Source of the DNA: Falsihalocynthiibacter arcticus
GTDB taxonomy: Bacteria > Pseudomonadota > Alphaproteobacteria > Rhodobacterales > Rhodobacteraceae
Reading direction: 5' to 3'
NCBI RefSeq assembly: GCF_000812665.2
Contig: NZ_CP014327.1
Coordinates: 1,188,501 to 1,252,500 of the forward strand
DNA length: 64,000 nt
Both the position numbers and the translations under genes were made by a program. Of this stretch, positions 17,853 through 26,763 are shown piece by piece (position 1 is the first letter of the stretch; the number at the start of each line of letters is the position of its first letter). Below the pieces are notes generated by a model. That model was not told the origin of the DNA. It ran no database searches and worked only from the letters and a program-made list of their open reading frames with translations.

Positions 17853-17880
17853 CTTGGACTGTTGATTGCACCCCTTATAT
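17853..17880 (+). promoter_or_regulatory. Putative RpoH (sigma-32) heat-shock promoter of hslO
   Basis: CTTG (17853-17856), exactly 17 bases, then CTTATAT (17874-17880), an excellent fit to the alphaproteobacterial RpoH pattern CTTG-N17/18-CYTATNT. It lies 39 bases before the hslO ATG, in front of a heat- and redox-controlled chaperone, which is what one would expect. Confidence 0.65.
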
Positions 17881-17919
17881 AGTCGCTGTAAGCCAACGCA
17901 ACGAGCGTAAGGAATCCCC

Positions 17920-18927
17920 ATGACTATTGGAAATAAAATTGCTTGGGACGACACAGTCCTCCCTTTTCAACTTGACCGCGCCGACATCCGTGGACGCGTC
18001 GCGCGCCTAGATGGCGTGCTAAATTCCGTTTTGGAACAGCACGACTATCCGCCAGCTATTGAGGCGTTGGTTGCGGAAATGACGTTATTGACGGCGCTGA
18101 TCGGTCAAACGATGAAATCGAACTGGAAACTTTCGCTACAAGTTCGCGGAACTGGTGGTCCTGTCCGCTTGATTGCGACCGACTATTACGGCCCTTCAAA
18201 GGAGGGCGATGCGGGACGTGTGCGCGCCTATGCAAGCTATGATGCGGAGAAAGTTGACCCAAATGGCCCCGCCTTCGCGCAGCTTGGTAGCGGATATTTT
18301 GCGATCCTGATCGATCAGGGCGCAGGAACGAAACCCTATCAGGGGATCACTCCGATCGCTGGAAATTCTCTCTCGGAATGTGCCGAAACGTATTTCGCGC
18401 AATCTGAGCAACTTGCCACGCGGTTTGAATTGACCTTCGGGCGTTCGACAGAGAAGGGCGGCGTTGAAGGCTGGCGGGCTGGTGGTATGATGCTGCAACA
18501 TATGCCTAAAGCGAGTCCGCTTGCTAAAAAAGACGAGGCGAATGGCGATCAAGGGCTTTTGACGGCAACGGATATGTTGGATCCGGATGAAGAAGACAAT
18601 TGGAATCGCGCAAACATTCTGTTGGATTCGGTTGAACAGCTAGAACTGATTGGACCAATCGTGTCACCAACCCAGCTATTGGTGCGGTTGTTTCATGAGG
18701 AAGCGCCACGCGTTTATGATCCTCAGCCGGTCGAGTTTGGTTGTACGTGTTCGGCCGAGCGTGTCGCGACAACCTTGTCGATATATTCGCCGAAAGACCT
18801 TGCGTATATGACAAAGGATGACGGGTCTATTACTGCGGACTGCCAGTTTTGTGGCGCGCATTATGTGTTAGATCCAGCTACTGTTGGGCGCGATGTCGTG
18901 AAAAATGCGGATGAGGCAAGTGCCTAG
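17920..18927 (+). CDS. hslO: Redox-regulated chaperone Hsp33
   Basis: 335 residues. Hsp33 is a cytoplasmic holdase switched on by oxidation. The C-terminal zinc switch is present as C275-x-C277 (CTCSAERV) and C308-xx-C311 (CQFCGAHY). The N-terminal domain holds SNWKLSLQVRGTGGPVRLIA-type sequence and QGITPIAG near residue 148. AAGGA precedes the ATG. The next gene (NUDIX) begins inside its last 23 bases, so the two are translated together. Confidence 0.96.
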   Translation: MTIGNKIAWDDTVLPFQLDRADIRGRVARLDGVLNSVLEQHDYPPAIEALVAEMTLLTALIGQTMKSNWKLSLQVRGTGGPVRLIATDYYGPSKEGDAGRVRAYASYDAEKVDPNGPAFAQLGSGYFAILIDQGAGTKPYQGITPIAGNSLSECAETYFAQSEQLATRFELTFGRSTEKGGVEGWRAGGMMLQHMPKASPLAKKDEANGDQGLLTATDMLDPDEEDNWNRANILLDSVEQLELIGPIVSPTQLLVRLFHEEAPRVYDPQPVEFGCTCSAERVATTLSIYSPKDLAYMTKDDGSITADCQFCGAHYVLDPATVGRDVVKNADEASA

Positions 18928-19519
18928 AGACCTTCTACAAGCAATTCTGGATGCCGCCTCACGGGGCGGCTCCTCTGACTTTGATCTCAATAGAAATGTC
19001 GTTTTGCCCCCGAACCGTCCTTTGCGTGAAGCGGCTGTCCTTGTGCCTGTGATTGAAACGGACCGTGGGTTTCAGCTTATTTTGACCAAACGGGCATCCC
19101 ACCTAAAGCACCATCCCGGCCAAATTGCCTTTCCAGGTGGAAAGCGCGATGCGGAGGATGACACCCTCGTTACTACGGCCCTGCGAGAGGCGCAGGAAGA
19201 AATTGGACTTTTGCGCGACAATGTCGAAGTTCTGGGCCAGATTCCACCGCATGAAACCGTCACTGGCTTTACAATGACGCCTGTTTTAGGCCTTGTTAGA
19301 GCCGAATTCGTACCAAATCCGGAACAGGGTGAAGTGGCTGAAGTTTTTCGAGTCCCTCTTGCGCATGTGCTTGATATTGAACGCTACCAAGTACAGTCTA
19401 GGAGCTGGCGTGGTGTTGAGAGAAATTATTATACTGTGCCGTTCGGACCCTATTATATCTGGGGTGCGACCGCGCGTGTTTTACGGCGGATGGCGGACGG
19501 TTTAAACAATGCGCATTGA
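18905..19519 (+). CDS. CoA-pyrophosphatase-type NUDIX hydrolase (NudL-like)
   Basis: 204 residues. The box GGKRDAEDD..ALREAQEEIGL fits the NUDIX pattern. Upstream of it LTKRASHLKHHPGQIAFPGG matches the UPF0035/NudL signature of CoA diphosphatases, which split CoA to 4'-phosphopantetheine and ADP. The start is uncertain: ATG 18905, ATG 18911 and GTG 18920 are all within the end of hslO. The 3' end overlaps the CCA enzyme gene by 11 bases, so hslO, this gene and the CCA enzyme form one unit. Confidence 0.87.
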   Translation: MRMRQVPRDLLQAILDAASRGGSSDFDLNRNVVLPPNRPLREAAVLVPVIETDRGFQLILTKRASHLKHHPGQIAFPGGKRDAEDDTLVTTALREAQEEIGLLRDNVEVLGQIPPHETVTGFTMTPVLGLVRAEFVPNPEQGEVAEVFRVPLAHVLDIERYQVQSRSWRGVERNYYTVPFGPYYIWGATARVLRRMADGLNNAH

Positions 19520-20672
19520 GGGAAGTTGGTTAGATAACCCAAAGACACAAGCCATTTTTACAATGCTTAAGAGTGGGGGCCATCAGGCGTATTTTGTAGG
19601 CGGATGCGTTCGCAATGCCCTGCTGGGGGTTGCGACAAATGACATTGATATCGCGACAGATGCAGAGCCAACCCGCGTTTTAGCTCTCGCGCAGGAGAAC
19701 GGTATTCGTGCCGTTGAAACAGGTATTGAGCATGGAACTGTCACACTTGTTCAGGGCAAAACACCTTACGAGGTTACCACATTTAGGCGCGATGTCGAAA
19801 CGGACGGTCGACGGGCTGTTGTAGCGTTTTCGACCAATATTAAAGACGATGCGCGGCGACGCGATTTTACGATGAACGCGCTTTACGCGGATTCGGCGGG
19901 GACTGTTGTGGATCCATTGAACGGGTTGCCAGATCTACTTGCGCGTCGGGTTAGGTTCATCGAAAACGCCGAAGACCGCATTCGCGAAGATTATCTCAGA
20001 ATCCTGCGCTTTTTTCGGTTTTATGCGTGGTACGGCGATCCAAATACAGGAATTGATGCTGAAGGTTTGGCGGCCTGTAGCGCGAATTTGGCCGGAATAG
20101 AGACTTTGGCCAACGAACGTATCGGCGCTGAGATGTTGAAGCTTTTGGCGGCCGCTGATCCTGCGCCGGCCATGGCCGCTATGGCTCAATCTGGCGTTTT
20201 AAGCGCGCTTGTTGTGGGTATGGACGCAAAGACACTACCGATTTTGATTCACTTTGAAACTCAAAACGATGTGAAACCAAACCCCATAAGAAGGCTAGCC
20301 ATCCTTGGCGGGCAGGAGATCGAACAATCGCTGCGTTTGAGCAAGAGAGATGCAAAGCAATATAATACTTTGCGGAATGAGATCGGCTCAACGAGTGGCG
20401 CTGCGGCGCTTGGGTATCGGCTTGGTGCTGGGTCTGCTTTGGATGTGCTGCTTTTGCGCGGTGCGGTTTTTAAAACTCCACTGCACCTTGACGCAAAATC
20501 TGAGGTTGCTAGAGGTGCGGCACAGGTTTTTAGTGTAAGTGCGACGGACTTAATGCCAAACTTATCTGGGGCCGCACTTGGCAACGCTCTCAGAAAATTA
20601 GAACTCGAATGGATTAATTCGGATTTTGGTTTGTCGCGACATGCACTCATTAAGCGCGTGAAGGATTTTTAG
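19509..20672 (+). CDS. CCA tRNA nucleotidyltransferase / poly(A) polymerase family
   Basis: 387 residues. The nucleotidyltransferase core is clear: YFVGGCVRNALLG near residue 28, metal-binding NDIDIATDA, TTFRRD, RRRDFTMNALYAD and EDRIREDYLRILRFFRF. The order of a head domain and a helical tail is that of class II CCA-adding enzymes. In alphaproteobacteria this gene usually adds or repairs tRNA CCA ends; poly(A) polymerase activity cannot be excluded from sequence alone. Often paired with a NudL-type gene in this group, as here. Confidence 0.92.
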   Translation: MRIEGSWLDNPKTQAIFTMLKSGGHQAYFVGGCVRNALLGVATNDIDIATDAEPTRVLALAQENGIRAVETGIEHGTVTLVQGKTPYEVTTFRRDVETDGRRAVVAFSTNIKDDARRRDFTMNALYADSAGTVVDPLNGLPDLLARRVRFIENAEDRIREDYLRILRFFRFYAWYGDPNTGIDAEGLAACSANLAGIETLANERIGAEMLKLLAAADPAPAMAAMAQSGVLSALVVGMDAKTLPILIHFETQNDVKPNPIRRLAILGGQEIEQSLRLSKRDAKQYNTLRNEIGSTSGAAALGYRLGAGSALDVLLLRGAVFKTPLHLDAKSEVARGAAQVFSVSATDLMPNLSGAALGNALRKLELEWINSDFGLSRHALIKRVKDF

Positions 20673-20698
20673 CTTCAGCCAATTGATTTAGGAAAAAA

Positions 20699-22531
20699 AT
20701 GAAACTTGATGAGATGATCGACCCTTTCGCACCAGCGTCTTCACCGCCACCGCGCAAGCTCGGAAAGTTCATTAACTGGTGTTTGTCCGGCAGCTATAAA
20801 CCTCTGGGTATAGGAGCGGGTATTTCCTCCTTGGCGGGGATTACCGAGGTTTCGACCGCGTTATTTTTGGGGATGGTGATTGATGCTGCGCTCGCTGGAG
20901 ATCCAAGTAGTTTTTTCTCCGGAAATTCCAGCCTTTTATTGATAGCGCTACTCTTCCTAATCGTTTTGCGGCCAATTCTATTGGGGCTATCGGCTCTCAT
21001 GCAGTCTGTTGTCATCGCTCCCGGGGTTTTTACACAGGTATTGACGCGATTAAACCGCTGGACTTTGGGTCAAACCGTGACCTTTTTTGACAATGACTTC
21101 GCCGGTCGAATTTCCCAAAAGCAAATGCAGGCTGCGGGGTCTATCACAGAGGTCGTTGTCGAGACCCTCAACACATTAGTGTTCGCCGCAACCTCTGTGA
21201 TTGGGGCTGCGGTTGTCATTACCGATGTGGATTACCGGATTACATTGGTTTTTGGGCTTTGGCTTGTCATGTATTGGTTGTTTCTCCGACACTATCTGCC
21301 ACGCGTCAGGGTGCGTGCACGCGCACGCGCTGGGGCGCGCACGGGGGTCACGGGGCAACTGGTTGATACAATTTCAAACATCAAAACCGTTAAATTATTT
21401 GCGCATGTTGATCATGAAGATCGTGCCGCGATCCAAGCGATGAAGGAGTTTCGCGCAAAGGCCACGCACTTCGGCTATCTTTCTGCGCAATTTCGTTTTG
21501 GACTGATGATTATCGCAGGTATTTTGCCTGTTGTGATGGTTGGCGCTACACTGTTTTTCTGGACTCAGGGCACCGCGAGCACGGGTGATATTGCCACGAC
21601 CGGCTCACTGGCCATTCGGTTTGCCCAAATGACGGGTTGGGTTTCGTTTACGTTAATGGGCGTGTTTTCCCACGTGGGTGAGATTGAGGACGGGATGAAC
21701 ACGCTGACTGTGCGGCCAGTGTTGGTTGATGCGGATACCGCTACAGAGCTCGCCGTACCAAGAGGAGAGATTCAATTTGAAGGCGTGACGTTTGCCTATG
21801 GCGGTAAAACGGGCGGGATTTCTAAAACCAACCTTACCATTCGCGCGGGCGAAAAGCTGGGGATTGTCGGGGCTTCGGGGGCCGGGAAATCGACGTTGGT
21901 TTCCTTGCTGTTGCGGCTCTATGATCCTGAGAAGGGGCGTGTTTTGATTGACGGGCAGGACCTGTCGAAAGTGACGCAGAAAAGCCTTCGGCGTCAAATT
22001 GGCATGGTGACCCAAGAGACAGCGATGTTTAACCGCTCGGCCATGGATAACATTATGTACGGCAAGCCCGATGCTGGCGAGCATGAGGTTGTCGATGCGG
22101 CCCAACGGGCAGAAGCGCATGGGTTTATTCAGGATCTCGTCGACTATAAAGGGCGGGAAGGCTATGGCGCATTCCTAGGGGAGCGTGGCGTGAAGCTCTC
22201 GGGGGGGCAACGTCAGCGCGTGGCTTTGGCGCGGGCCATTTTGAAAGATGCGCCAATTTTGGTGTTGGACGAGGCGACAAGTGCGCTGGATTCCGAGGTT
22301 GAAGCGGCCATTCAGACGGCGCTTGAAAACGTCATGGAGGGTAAAACTGTGTTGGCCATTGCCCACCGTCTTTCGACAATTGCAAAGATGGATCGCATAA
22401 TAGTGCTTGATCAAGGGCGCGTAGTCGAGCAAGGAACCCATTCGGAATTGTTGGAGCAAAATGGGATGTACGCCCAGTATTGGAATCGACAGTCCGGTGG
22501 ATTTATCGGCATTGAGGAGACGGCAAGGTGA
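20699..22531 (+). CDS. ABC transporter, fused permease and ATPase (exporter type)
   Basis: 610 residues. A type I exporter membrane domain with about six hydrophobic helices (residues 35-320) is followed by an ATPase with Walker A GASGAGKST, the signature LSGGQRQRVALARA, Walker B ILVLDEATSALDS and a switch His in IAHRLST. One half-transporter that would act as a homodimer. The substrate cannot be told; related proteins export lipids, drugs or peptides. The stop overlaps the GTG of the RNA methyltransferase gene (GTGA). Confidence 0.93.
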   Translation: MKLDEMIDPFAPASSPPPRKLGKFINWCLSGSYKPLGIGAGISSLAGITEVSTALFLGMVIDAALAGDPSSFFSGNSSLLLIALLFLIVLRPILLGLSALMQSVVIAPGVFTQVLTRLNRWTLGQTVTFFDNDFAGRISQKQMQAAGSITEVVVETLNTLVFAATSVIGAAVVITDVDYRITLVFGLWLVMYWLFLRHYLPRVRVRARARAGARTGVTGQLVDTISNIKTVKLFAHVDHEDRAAIQAMKEFRAKATHFGYLSAQFRFGLMIIAGILPVVMVGATLFFWTQGTASTGDIATTGSLAIRFAQMTGWVSFTLMGVFSHVGEIEDGMNTLTVRPVLVDADTATELAVPRGEIQFEGVTFAYGGKTGGISKTNLTIRAGEKLGIVGASGAGKSTLVSLLLRLYDPEKGRVLIDGQDLSKVTQKSLRRQIGMVTQETAMFNRSAMDNIMYGKPDAGEHEVVDAAQRAEAHGFIQDLVDYKGREGYGAFLGERGVKLSGGQRQRVALARAILKDAPILVLDEATSALDSEVEAAIQTALENVMEGKTVLAIAHRLSTIAKMDRIIVLDQGRVVEQGTHSELLEQNGMYAQYWNRQSGGFIGIEETAR

Positions 22532-23748
22532 AATTAACAATCGAACGTTTGGGACACTTGGGCGATGGCATCGCTGCAGGCCCCGTTTTTGTTCCCATGA
22601 CCTTGCCCGGAGAAGTGGTGGAGGGCGATGTCGTTGATGGCAAGATGCCCACGCCGCGAATCCTCACCCCCTCTACCGACCGCGTGAAGCCGATTTGTAG
22701 CCACTACAAGTCCTGTGGCGGGTGTAGTTTAATGCACGCGTCGGATGATTTTGTTGCAAATTGGAAACAGGACGTTGTGAAAACAGCTTTGGAAGGGCAG
22801 GGCTTGGAAGCCGAATTTAGGCCCATCCAGACTTCGCCTCCAGGATCAAGGCGGCGCGCTGGGCTGGCTGGCAAGCGAACCAAAAATGGCGCGATGATTG
22901 GTTTTCACACACGTGGAACGGGGACGATTATTGAGGTGCCCAACTGCCAACTTCTAGACCCTGCGCTTAAAAATGTCGTCCCTGCTTTGATCGATTTGAC
23001 CATTGCTGGTGCCTCGCGCAAAGGCGAAATAAGCTTCCTCGTTACCCAGTCTTTGGGCGGTGTTGACGTTGTCGCAAAGGGTGGCAAACCACTGGATGAG
23101 GCCGCCCGCGTTGAGTTTGCTCAGATTGCGAACCGTCATGAATTGGCGCGCCTCACATGGGACGAAAACATCGTTTGCGAAATAAATGCACCTATCCAAA
23201 TGTTTGGAAATGCGCGCGTGAATCCTCCGGGGGGGACGTTCCTTCAGGCAACGAGCGAAGGTGAAAAAGCATTGGTTTCTGCTGTGTTAGAAATTGTTTC
23301 TGGCTCCAAAAGAGTGCTTGATTTGTTTTCCGGTTGCGGAACGTTTTCTCTTCCGATCGCGAAGATAGCCGAAGCGCATGCTGTTGAAGGTGACGCTGAA
23401 ATGGTCGCGGCCTTGGATCAAGGGTGGCGTTTCGCGACAGGGCTAAAGCACGTTACAACCGAAGCGCGCGACCTTTTTCGGCGGCCCCTTTTGCCAGATG
23501 AATTTAAGGGTTTTGATGCAGTCGTTATCGACCCTCCCCGTGCCGGTGCAGAGGCTCAGATTGCCGAGGTTGCGGTAAGCGGTGTGAAGGCCATCGCGAT
23601 GGTTTCATGCAATCCCGTGAGTTTTGCGCGCGATGCTGTGGTCCTCAAAAACGCTGGGTACGAGATTGAATGGGTTCAAGTTGTGGACCAGTTTCGGTGG
23701 TCGCCCCACGTGGAAATTGTGGCAAAATTTTCGAAGCGGCGCGCATAG
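22528..23748 (+). CDS. 23S rRNA (uracil-5-)-methyltransferase family (RlmC/RlmD/TrmA-type)
   Basis: 406 residues, GTG start overlapping the exporter stop. A 4Fe-4S site is formed by C57, C63, C66 (C-x5-C-xx-C) and C140 (PNCQLLDP). The methyltransferase domain has DLFSGCGTFSLPIA (SAM binding), the VIDPPRAG loop and catalytic VSCNPVSFARD. An N-terminal TRAM-like beta domain (MKLTIERLGHLGDGIA) is shorter than in E. coli RlmD. It methylates uridine at C5 in rRNA or tRNA; which position is not decidable here. Confidence 0.92.
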   Translation: MKLTIERLGHLGDGIAAGPVFVPMTLPGEVVEGDVVDGKMPTPRILTPSTDRVKPICSHYKSCGGCSLMHASDDFVANWKQDVVKTALEGQGLEAEFRPIQTSPPGSRRRAGLAGKRTKNGAMIGFHTRGTGTIIEVPNCQLLDPALKNVVPALIDLTIAGASRKGEISFLVTQSLGGVDVVAKGGKPLDEAARVEFAQIANRHELARLTWDENIVCEINAPIQMFGNARVNPPGGTFLQATSEGEKALVSAVLEIVSGSKRVLDLFSGCGTFSLPIAKIAEAHAVEGDAEMVAALDQGWRFATGLKHVTTEARDLFRRPLLPDEFKGFDAVVIDPPRAGAEAQIAEVAVSGVKAIAMVSCNPVSFARDAVVLKNAGYEIEWVQVVDQFRWSPHVEIVAKFSKRRA

Positions 23749-23814
23749 GAAAGCTTTGCGTTGCGCAAAATTTGTAGTATCAGCGAAGAAAAGAAGAACG
23801 AGTAGGCAAAAAAA

Positions 23815-24309
23815 ATGCGGGCAGTGATCTTTGCGCTTTTAGGCGTAGTGGTATTGATTTTGGCAGGCTGTTCCAGCGCGGTCCAACCGTATACTGGCCC
23901 AGAAGTTACCCGCATTGCGGTCTACAAAGACGCGCGAAAAATGTTCCTTTTGAATAATGGCAAAATCCTCAAGTCTTACAATATCGATTTAGGCTTTGCG
24001 CCCATCGGTGACAAAGAATTTGAGGGCGACGGCAAAACGCCAGAAGGTGCGTACCGCATCGATCGCCGGAACCCCAACAGCGATTTCTACTTGTCGATTG
24101 GGCTAAGCTATCCAAATGTAAATGATGTCGCAGAGGCGCGCGCCCAAGGCAAAAGCCCTGGTGGAGATATCTTTATCCATGGCGAGAGTCGCAACAAAAA
24201 TTTCCGCGGAACCGATTGGACATGGGGCTGTATTTCGGTCTCTAATCAAGAGATGGTCGAGATTTACGGGATGGTAAAACTCAACACAGTAATCACCGTC
24301 TCCCCTTAA
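23815..24309 (+). CDS. L,D-transpeptidase (YkuD) family lipoprotein
   Basis: 164 residues. A lipoprotein signal peptide (VVVLILAGC, lipid Cys at 19) places it in the periplasm, membrane-anchored. The YkuD catalytic block is HG near residue 124 and WTWGCISVSN with C139. Such enzymes crosslink peptidoglycan 3-3, attach lipoproteins or cut such links. The conserved GDGKTPEGAYRIDRRN stretch is typical of the small ErfK/YafK-like members. It shares a TTAA with the stop of the convergent CAP-domain lipoprotein gene. Confidence 0.9.
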   Translation: MRAVIFALLGVVVLILAGCSSAVQPYTGPEVTRIAVYKDARKMFLLNNGKILKSYNIDLGFAPIGDKEFEGDGKTPEGAYRIDRRNPNSDFYLSIGLSYPNVNDVAEARAQGKSPGGDIFIHGESRNKNFRGTDWTWGCISVSNQEMVEIYGMVKLNTVITVSP

Positions 24310-24851
24310 TTTTCGGCGAATGTATAATTGGTTGAGCCGAAACTATTGCGGCCCGTCACCATTGCCCACCATATTTTACCGCTTGGTTCTTGGTACCACG
24401 AAAAGCCCATGTCCTTAGCTTCGGGATCCAGAATGACGCGGCGACTGTCGGCGGTACCCATCCATGCGGACAGAGTTTCAAGCTCGGTTTCATATGTCTC
24501 TGATATGTTTTCGCCCGCAAGGATTCCGTTGTATCCCGTACGCGCAACGCGATCTAGCGGCGAAGATCCATCAGACCCAAAATGCCACGCGCGGTTTTGA
24601 ACTGCCATATCGCGAGCATGAGTGGCGGCGGCCGCAGTCAATTTGGAATCCAAACTCAGGGGGGCTGCTCCGGAAGATTGGCGCAGCAAGTTTACCGAGT
24701 CGAGAACAGCAAATTCTACTTCACCTGAACTCGGGACTTTATAAATTGGGGGAAGGGGTTTACCATCTGCTCCAATTCGTACCACATTCGTTGGTTCGCA
24801 TGCAGCGAGCGCAACAATTGACACGGCCGCAATGAGCACAGATATTTTCAT
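24306..24851 (-). CDS. CAP (SCP/PR1) domain lipoprotein
   Basis: 181 residues from the ATG at 24851 (GGGAAAA upstream). A lipoprotein signal peptide ends in IVALAAC. The rest is a CAP domain: NLLRQSSGAAPLSLDSKL, THARDMAVQNRAWHFGSDG, the GENIS segment and a C-terminal WWAMVTGR strand. Bacterial CAP proteins are exported; many keep a His/Glu metal site, and their roles are largely unknown. It lies between two L,D-transpeptidase genes, so a role at the cell wall is a reasonable guess only. Confidence 0.85.
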   Translation of the reverse strand: MKISVLIAAVSIVALAACEPTNVVRIGADGKPLPPIYKVPSSGEVEFAVLDSVNLLRQSSGAAPLSLDSKLTAAAATHARDMAVQNRAWHFGSDGSSPLDRVARTGYNGILAGENISETYETELETLSAWMGTADSRRVILDPEAKDMGFSWYQEPSGKIWWAMVTGRNSFGSTNYTFAEN

Positions 24852-25007
24852 GACATTTTTCCCAAATTCACATCCACTGTCTTTAGCAACGATTTCCCAA
24901 GCAATCAAATGAAGTTAGGCGATTTTTGGCCTGATGACGTTTGTTTGAATTGCGACTGCGACTTTAGCGCCATATTATAGCACCTGAACAGAAAAGTGAG
25001 TCGAAGT

Positions 25008-25598
25008 ATGCCTGAACAGAAGAATAAGTTTGTGAACCGTCGCAATTTCATCGGTACTTCGGTCGCACTCGCGGGCAGCTTGGCGTTGCCAGCCTATGCG
25101 CAAATCGCTGTTGAACCAGAAATTGACGATACGGTACGGCATAATATATCAAGTTTCCGGTCCCTCGACTGGCGGCCGTATTTTTCCGACACGCGCAACG
25201 GTGCGATTCTGGTCGACACACAATCGCGGGCTTTGCACTTCTGGTCCGAGGATTTGTCGGTCTATAAATTGTACCCGACATCTGTGCCGCAATCGGACGA
25301 TCTCACACGTCTTGGGCGTACGTCCATTATCCGCAAAGTTGATGGGCCAAGCTGGTCGCCAACGCCGAATATGTTGAAGCGCAACCCCGAATGGCCGCGT
25401 TATATTGGTCCTGGACCTGATAATCCACTCGGAACGCATGCGCTCTATTTGTCGTGGCAGTATTACCGTATTCACGGCACCCAAGACACACGCAAAATTG
25501 GCCGGAAATCGTCCAACGGTTGCATTGGGCTCTATAACGAGAATATCGAGACCCTTTTTGGTCTGACCAAGAATGGAACTCAAGTTCTGTTGATTTAG
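25008..25598 (+). CDS. L,D-transpeptidase with Tat-like signal peptide
   Basis: 196 residues from ATG 25008; a GTG at 24996 is an alternative with no better ribosome site. The N-terminus NRRNFIGTSVALAGSLALPAYA is a twin-arginine type export signal. The YkuD active site is HG (RIHGTQ) and SSNGCIGLYN with C172. This is the family of periplasmic 3-3 peptidoglycan crosslinking enzymes. It is divergent from the CAP lipoprotein and followed by a terminator. Two different L,D-transpeptidases within 1.8 kb. Confidence 0.9.
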   Translation: MPEQKNKFVNRRNFIGTSVALAGSLALPAYAQIAVEPEIDDTVRHNISSFRSLDWRPYFSDTRNGAILVDTQSRALHFWSEDLSVYKLYPTSVPQSDDLTRLGRTSIIRKVDGPSWSPTPNMLKRNPEWPRYIGPGPDNPLGTHALYLSWQYYRIHGTQDTRKIGRKSSNGCIGLYNENIETLFGLTKNGTQVLLI

Positions 25599-25629
25599 GT
25601 TTCTTTTGGTAGCAGTAATGTACGGCATG

Positions 25630-25658
25630 GAGGCAGAGAGTTTTTTCTGCCTCTTTTT
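25630..25658 (+). terminator. Rho-independent terminator of the L,D-transpeptidase gene
   Basis: GAGGCAGA (25630-25637) / TCTGCCTC (25646-25653), an 8-base loop, then TTTTT. It sits between two convergent genes and reaches into the hemH stop codon. Confidence 0.85.
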
Positions 25659-26685
25659 ATTTGGTGACCCAGCCTGCTAGGTTTTCCTGAATGATCGTTG
25701 TAAGCGCGGCGATGTGCGATGCATCATCATTCAGGCAGGGAATATAAGTGAAACCTTCACCGCCTGCGTGAACAAAAGCTTCCTTAATTTCCTCATTAAT
25801 TTCTTCGAGGGTTTCAATACAATCCGCCGAAAACGCGGGTGCAATGACGGCAATGCTTTTGTTTCCCGACTGCGCCTGTCGCGCAACCTCTTCGACTGTC
25901 GCCGGCTTAAGCCATTCCTCTGGGCCAAACTTGGATTGAAACGTCGTCATGATTTGGCTTTCGTCCCAACCTAAAGCCTCCCTTAGAAGGCGTGTCGTTT
26001 TTTGGCATTGGCAATGATAGGGATCGCCCTGTGTCAAATAACGTTCGGGCATTCCATGATACGACGCGAGTAAAATGTCGGGTTTCCTGTCCATTATGTC
26101 ATACGCTTGCCGAATCGAGCCTGCGAGAGCCTCAATGTATTCAGGGTGGTCGAAATAGGCAGGAACGGTGCGGGCCGCAGGTTGCCAAACTTGTTTGGCA
26201 AGGGCGGCAAAGAACGCGTCATTTGCGGTTGCGGATGTCGCGCCCGCGTATTGTGGATAGAGTGGGAAGAATAGAATTTTGTCGCAACCGGCAGCGACCA
26301 TTTCATCCACTTTTGATTGAGTCGACGGATTGCCATATCGCATGCAGAAATCGACCATAACAGTGTCGCCAAAAGCGTCGGACAGGCTCTGTTTCAGGGC
26401 TTTTGTCTGGTTTTTGGTGATCGTCAGAAGCGGGCTTTCGTTTGCTTCGTGGTTCCAAATGCTTTTATACGCCGCGCCCGATGAAAAGGGGCGCTTCGTC
26501 AGGATAATGGTTTGAAGCAAAGGCTGCCACTTCCACGCGGGGTAGTCGATCACGCGTTTGTCCGACAGGAACTCCGATAGATAGCGGCGCATAGACCAAT
26601 AATCGTAATTATCAGGCGTCCCGAGGTTGGCAACTAAAACGCCAATTTTACGGCTCGGCAAGGATGGGTGGTTGGCTGGTTTCAT
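25657..26685 (-). CDS. hemH: Ferrochelatase
   Basis: 342 residues. It inserts ferrous iron into protoporphyrin IX, the last step of heme synthesis. The N-terminal GVLVANLGTPD, the FPLYPQYAGATSA strand near residue 140, the conserved His in SYHGMPERY and the QSKFGPEEWLKP and PAFSADCIETLEEI segments are all typical. Single gene, leftward, with the methyltransferase gene 78 bases upstream on the same strand. hemW, also heme-related, is at the left end of the window. Confidence 0.97.
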   Translation of the reverse strand: MKPANHPSLPSRKIGVLVANLGTPDNYDYWSMRRYLSEFLSDKRVIDYPAWKWQPLLQTIILTKRPFSSGAAYKSIWNHEANESPLLTITKNQTKALKQSLSDAFGDTVMVDFCMRYGNPSTQSKVDEMVAAGCDKILFFPLYPQYAGATSATANDAFFAALAKQVWQPAARTVPAYFDHPEYIEALAGSIRQAYDIMDRKPDILLASYHGMPERYLTQGDPYHCQCQKTTRLLREALGWDESQIMTTFQSKFGPEEWLKPATVEEVARQAQSGNKSIAVIAPAFSADCIETLEEINEEIKEAFVHAGGEGFTYIPCLNDDASHIAALTTIIQENLAGWVTK

Positions 26686-26763
26686 ATACTGGCTCTCCTG
26701 TCGCTTCGGCTAGACATGAGGTTTTAAACACGCGTGGTCAATCCGGTGATTTCGTCGCAGGGT

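Noticed and set aside
22916..23720. Possible parS sites near CACGTG sequences (22916 region and 23705)
   Set aside because: Both only match the CACGTG core; flanking bases do not form the TGTTNCACGTGAAACA palindrome. They are inside the methyltransferase gene.
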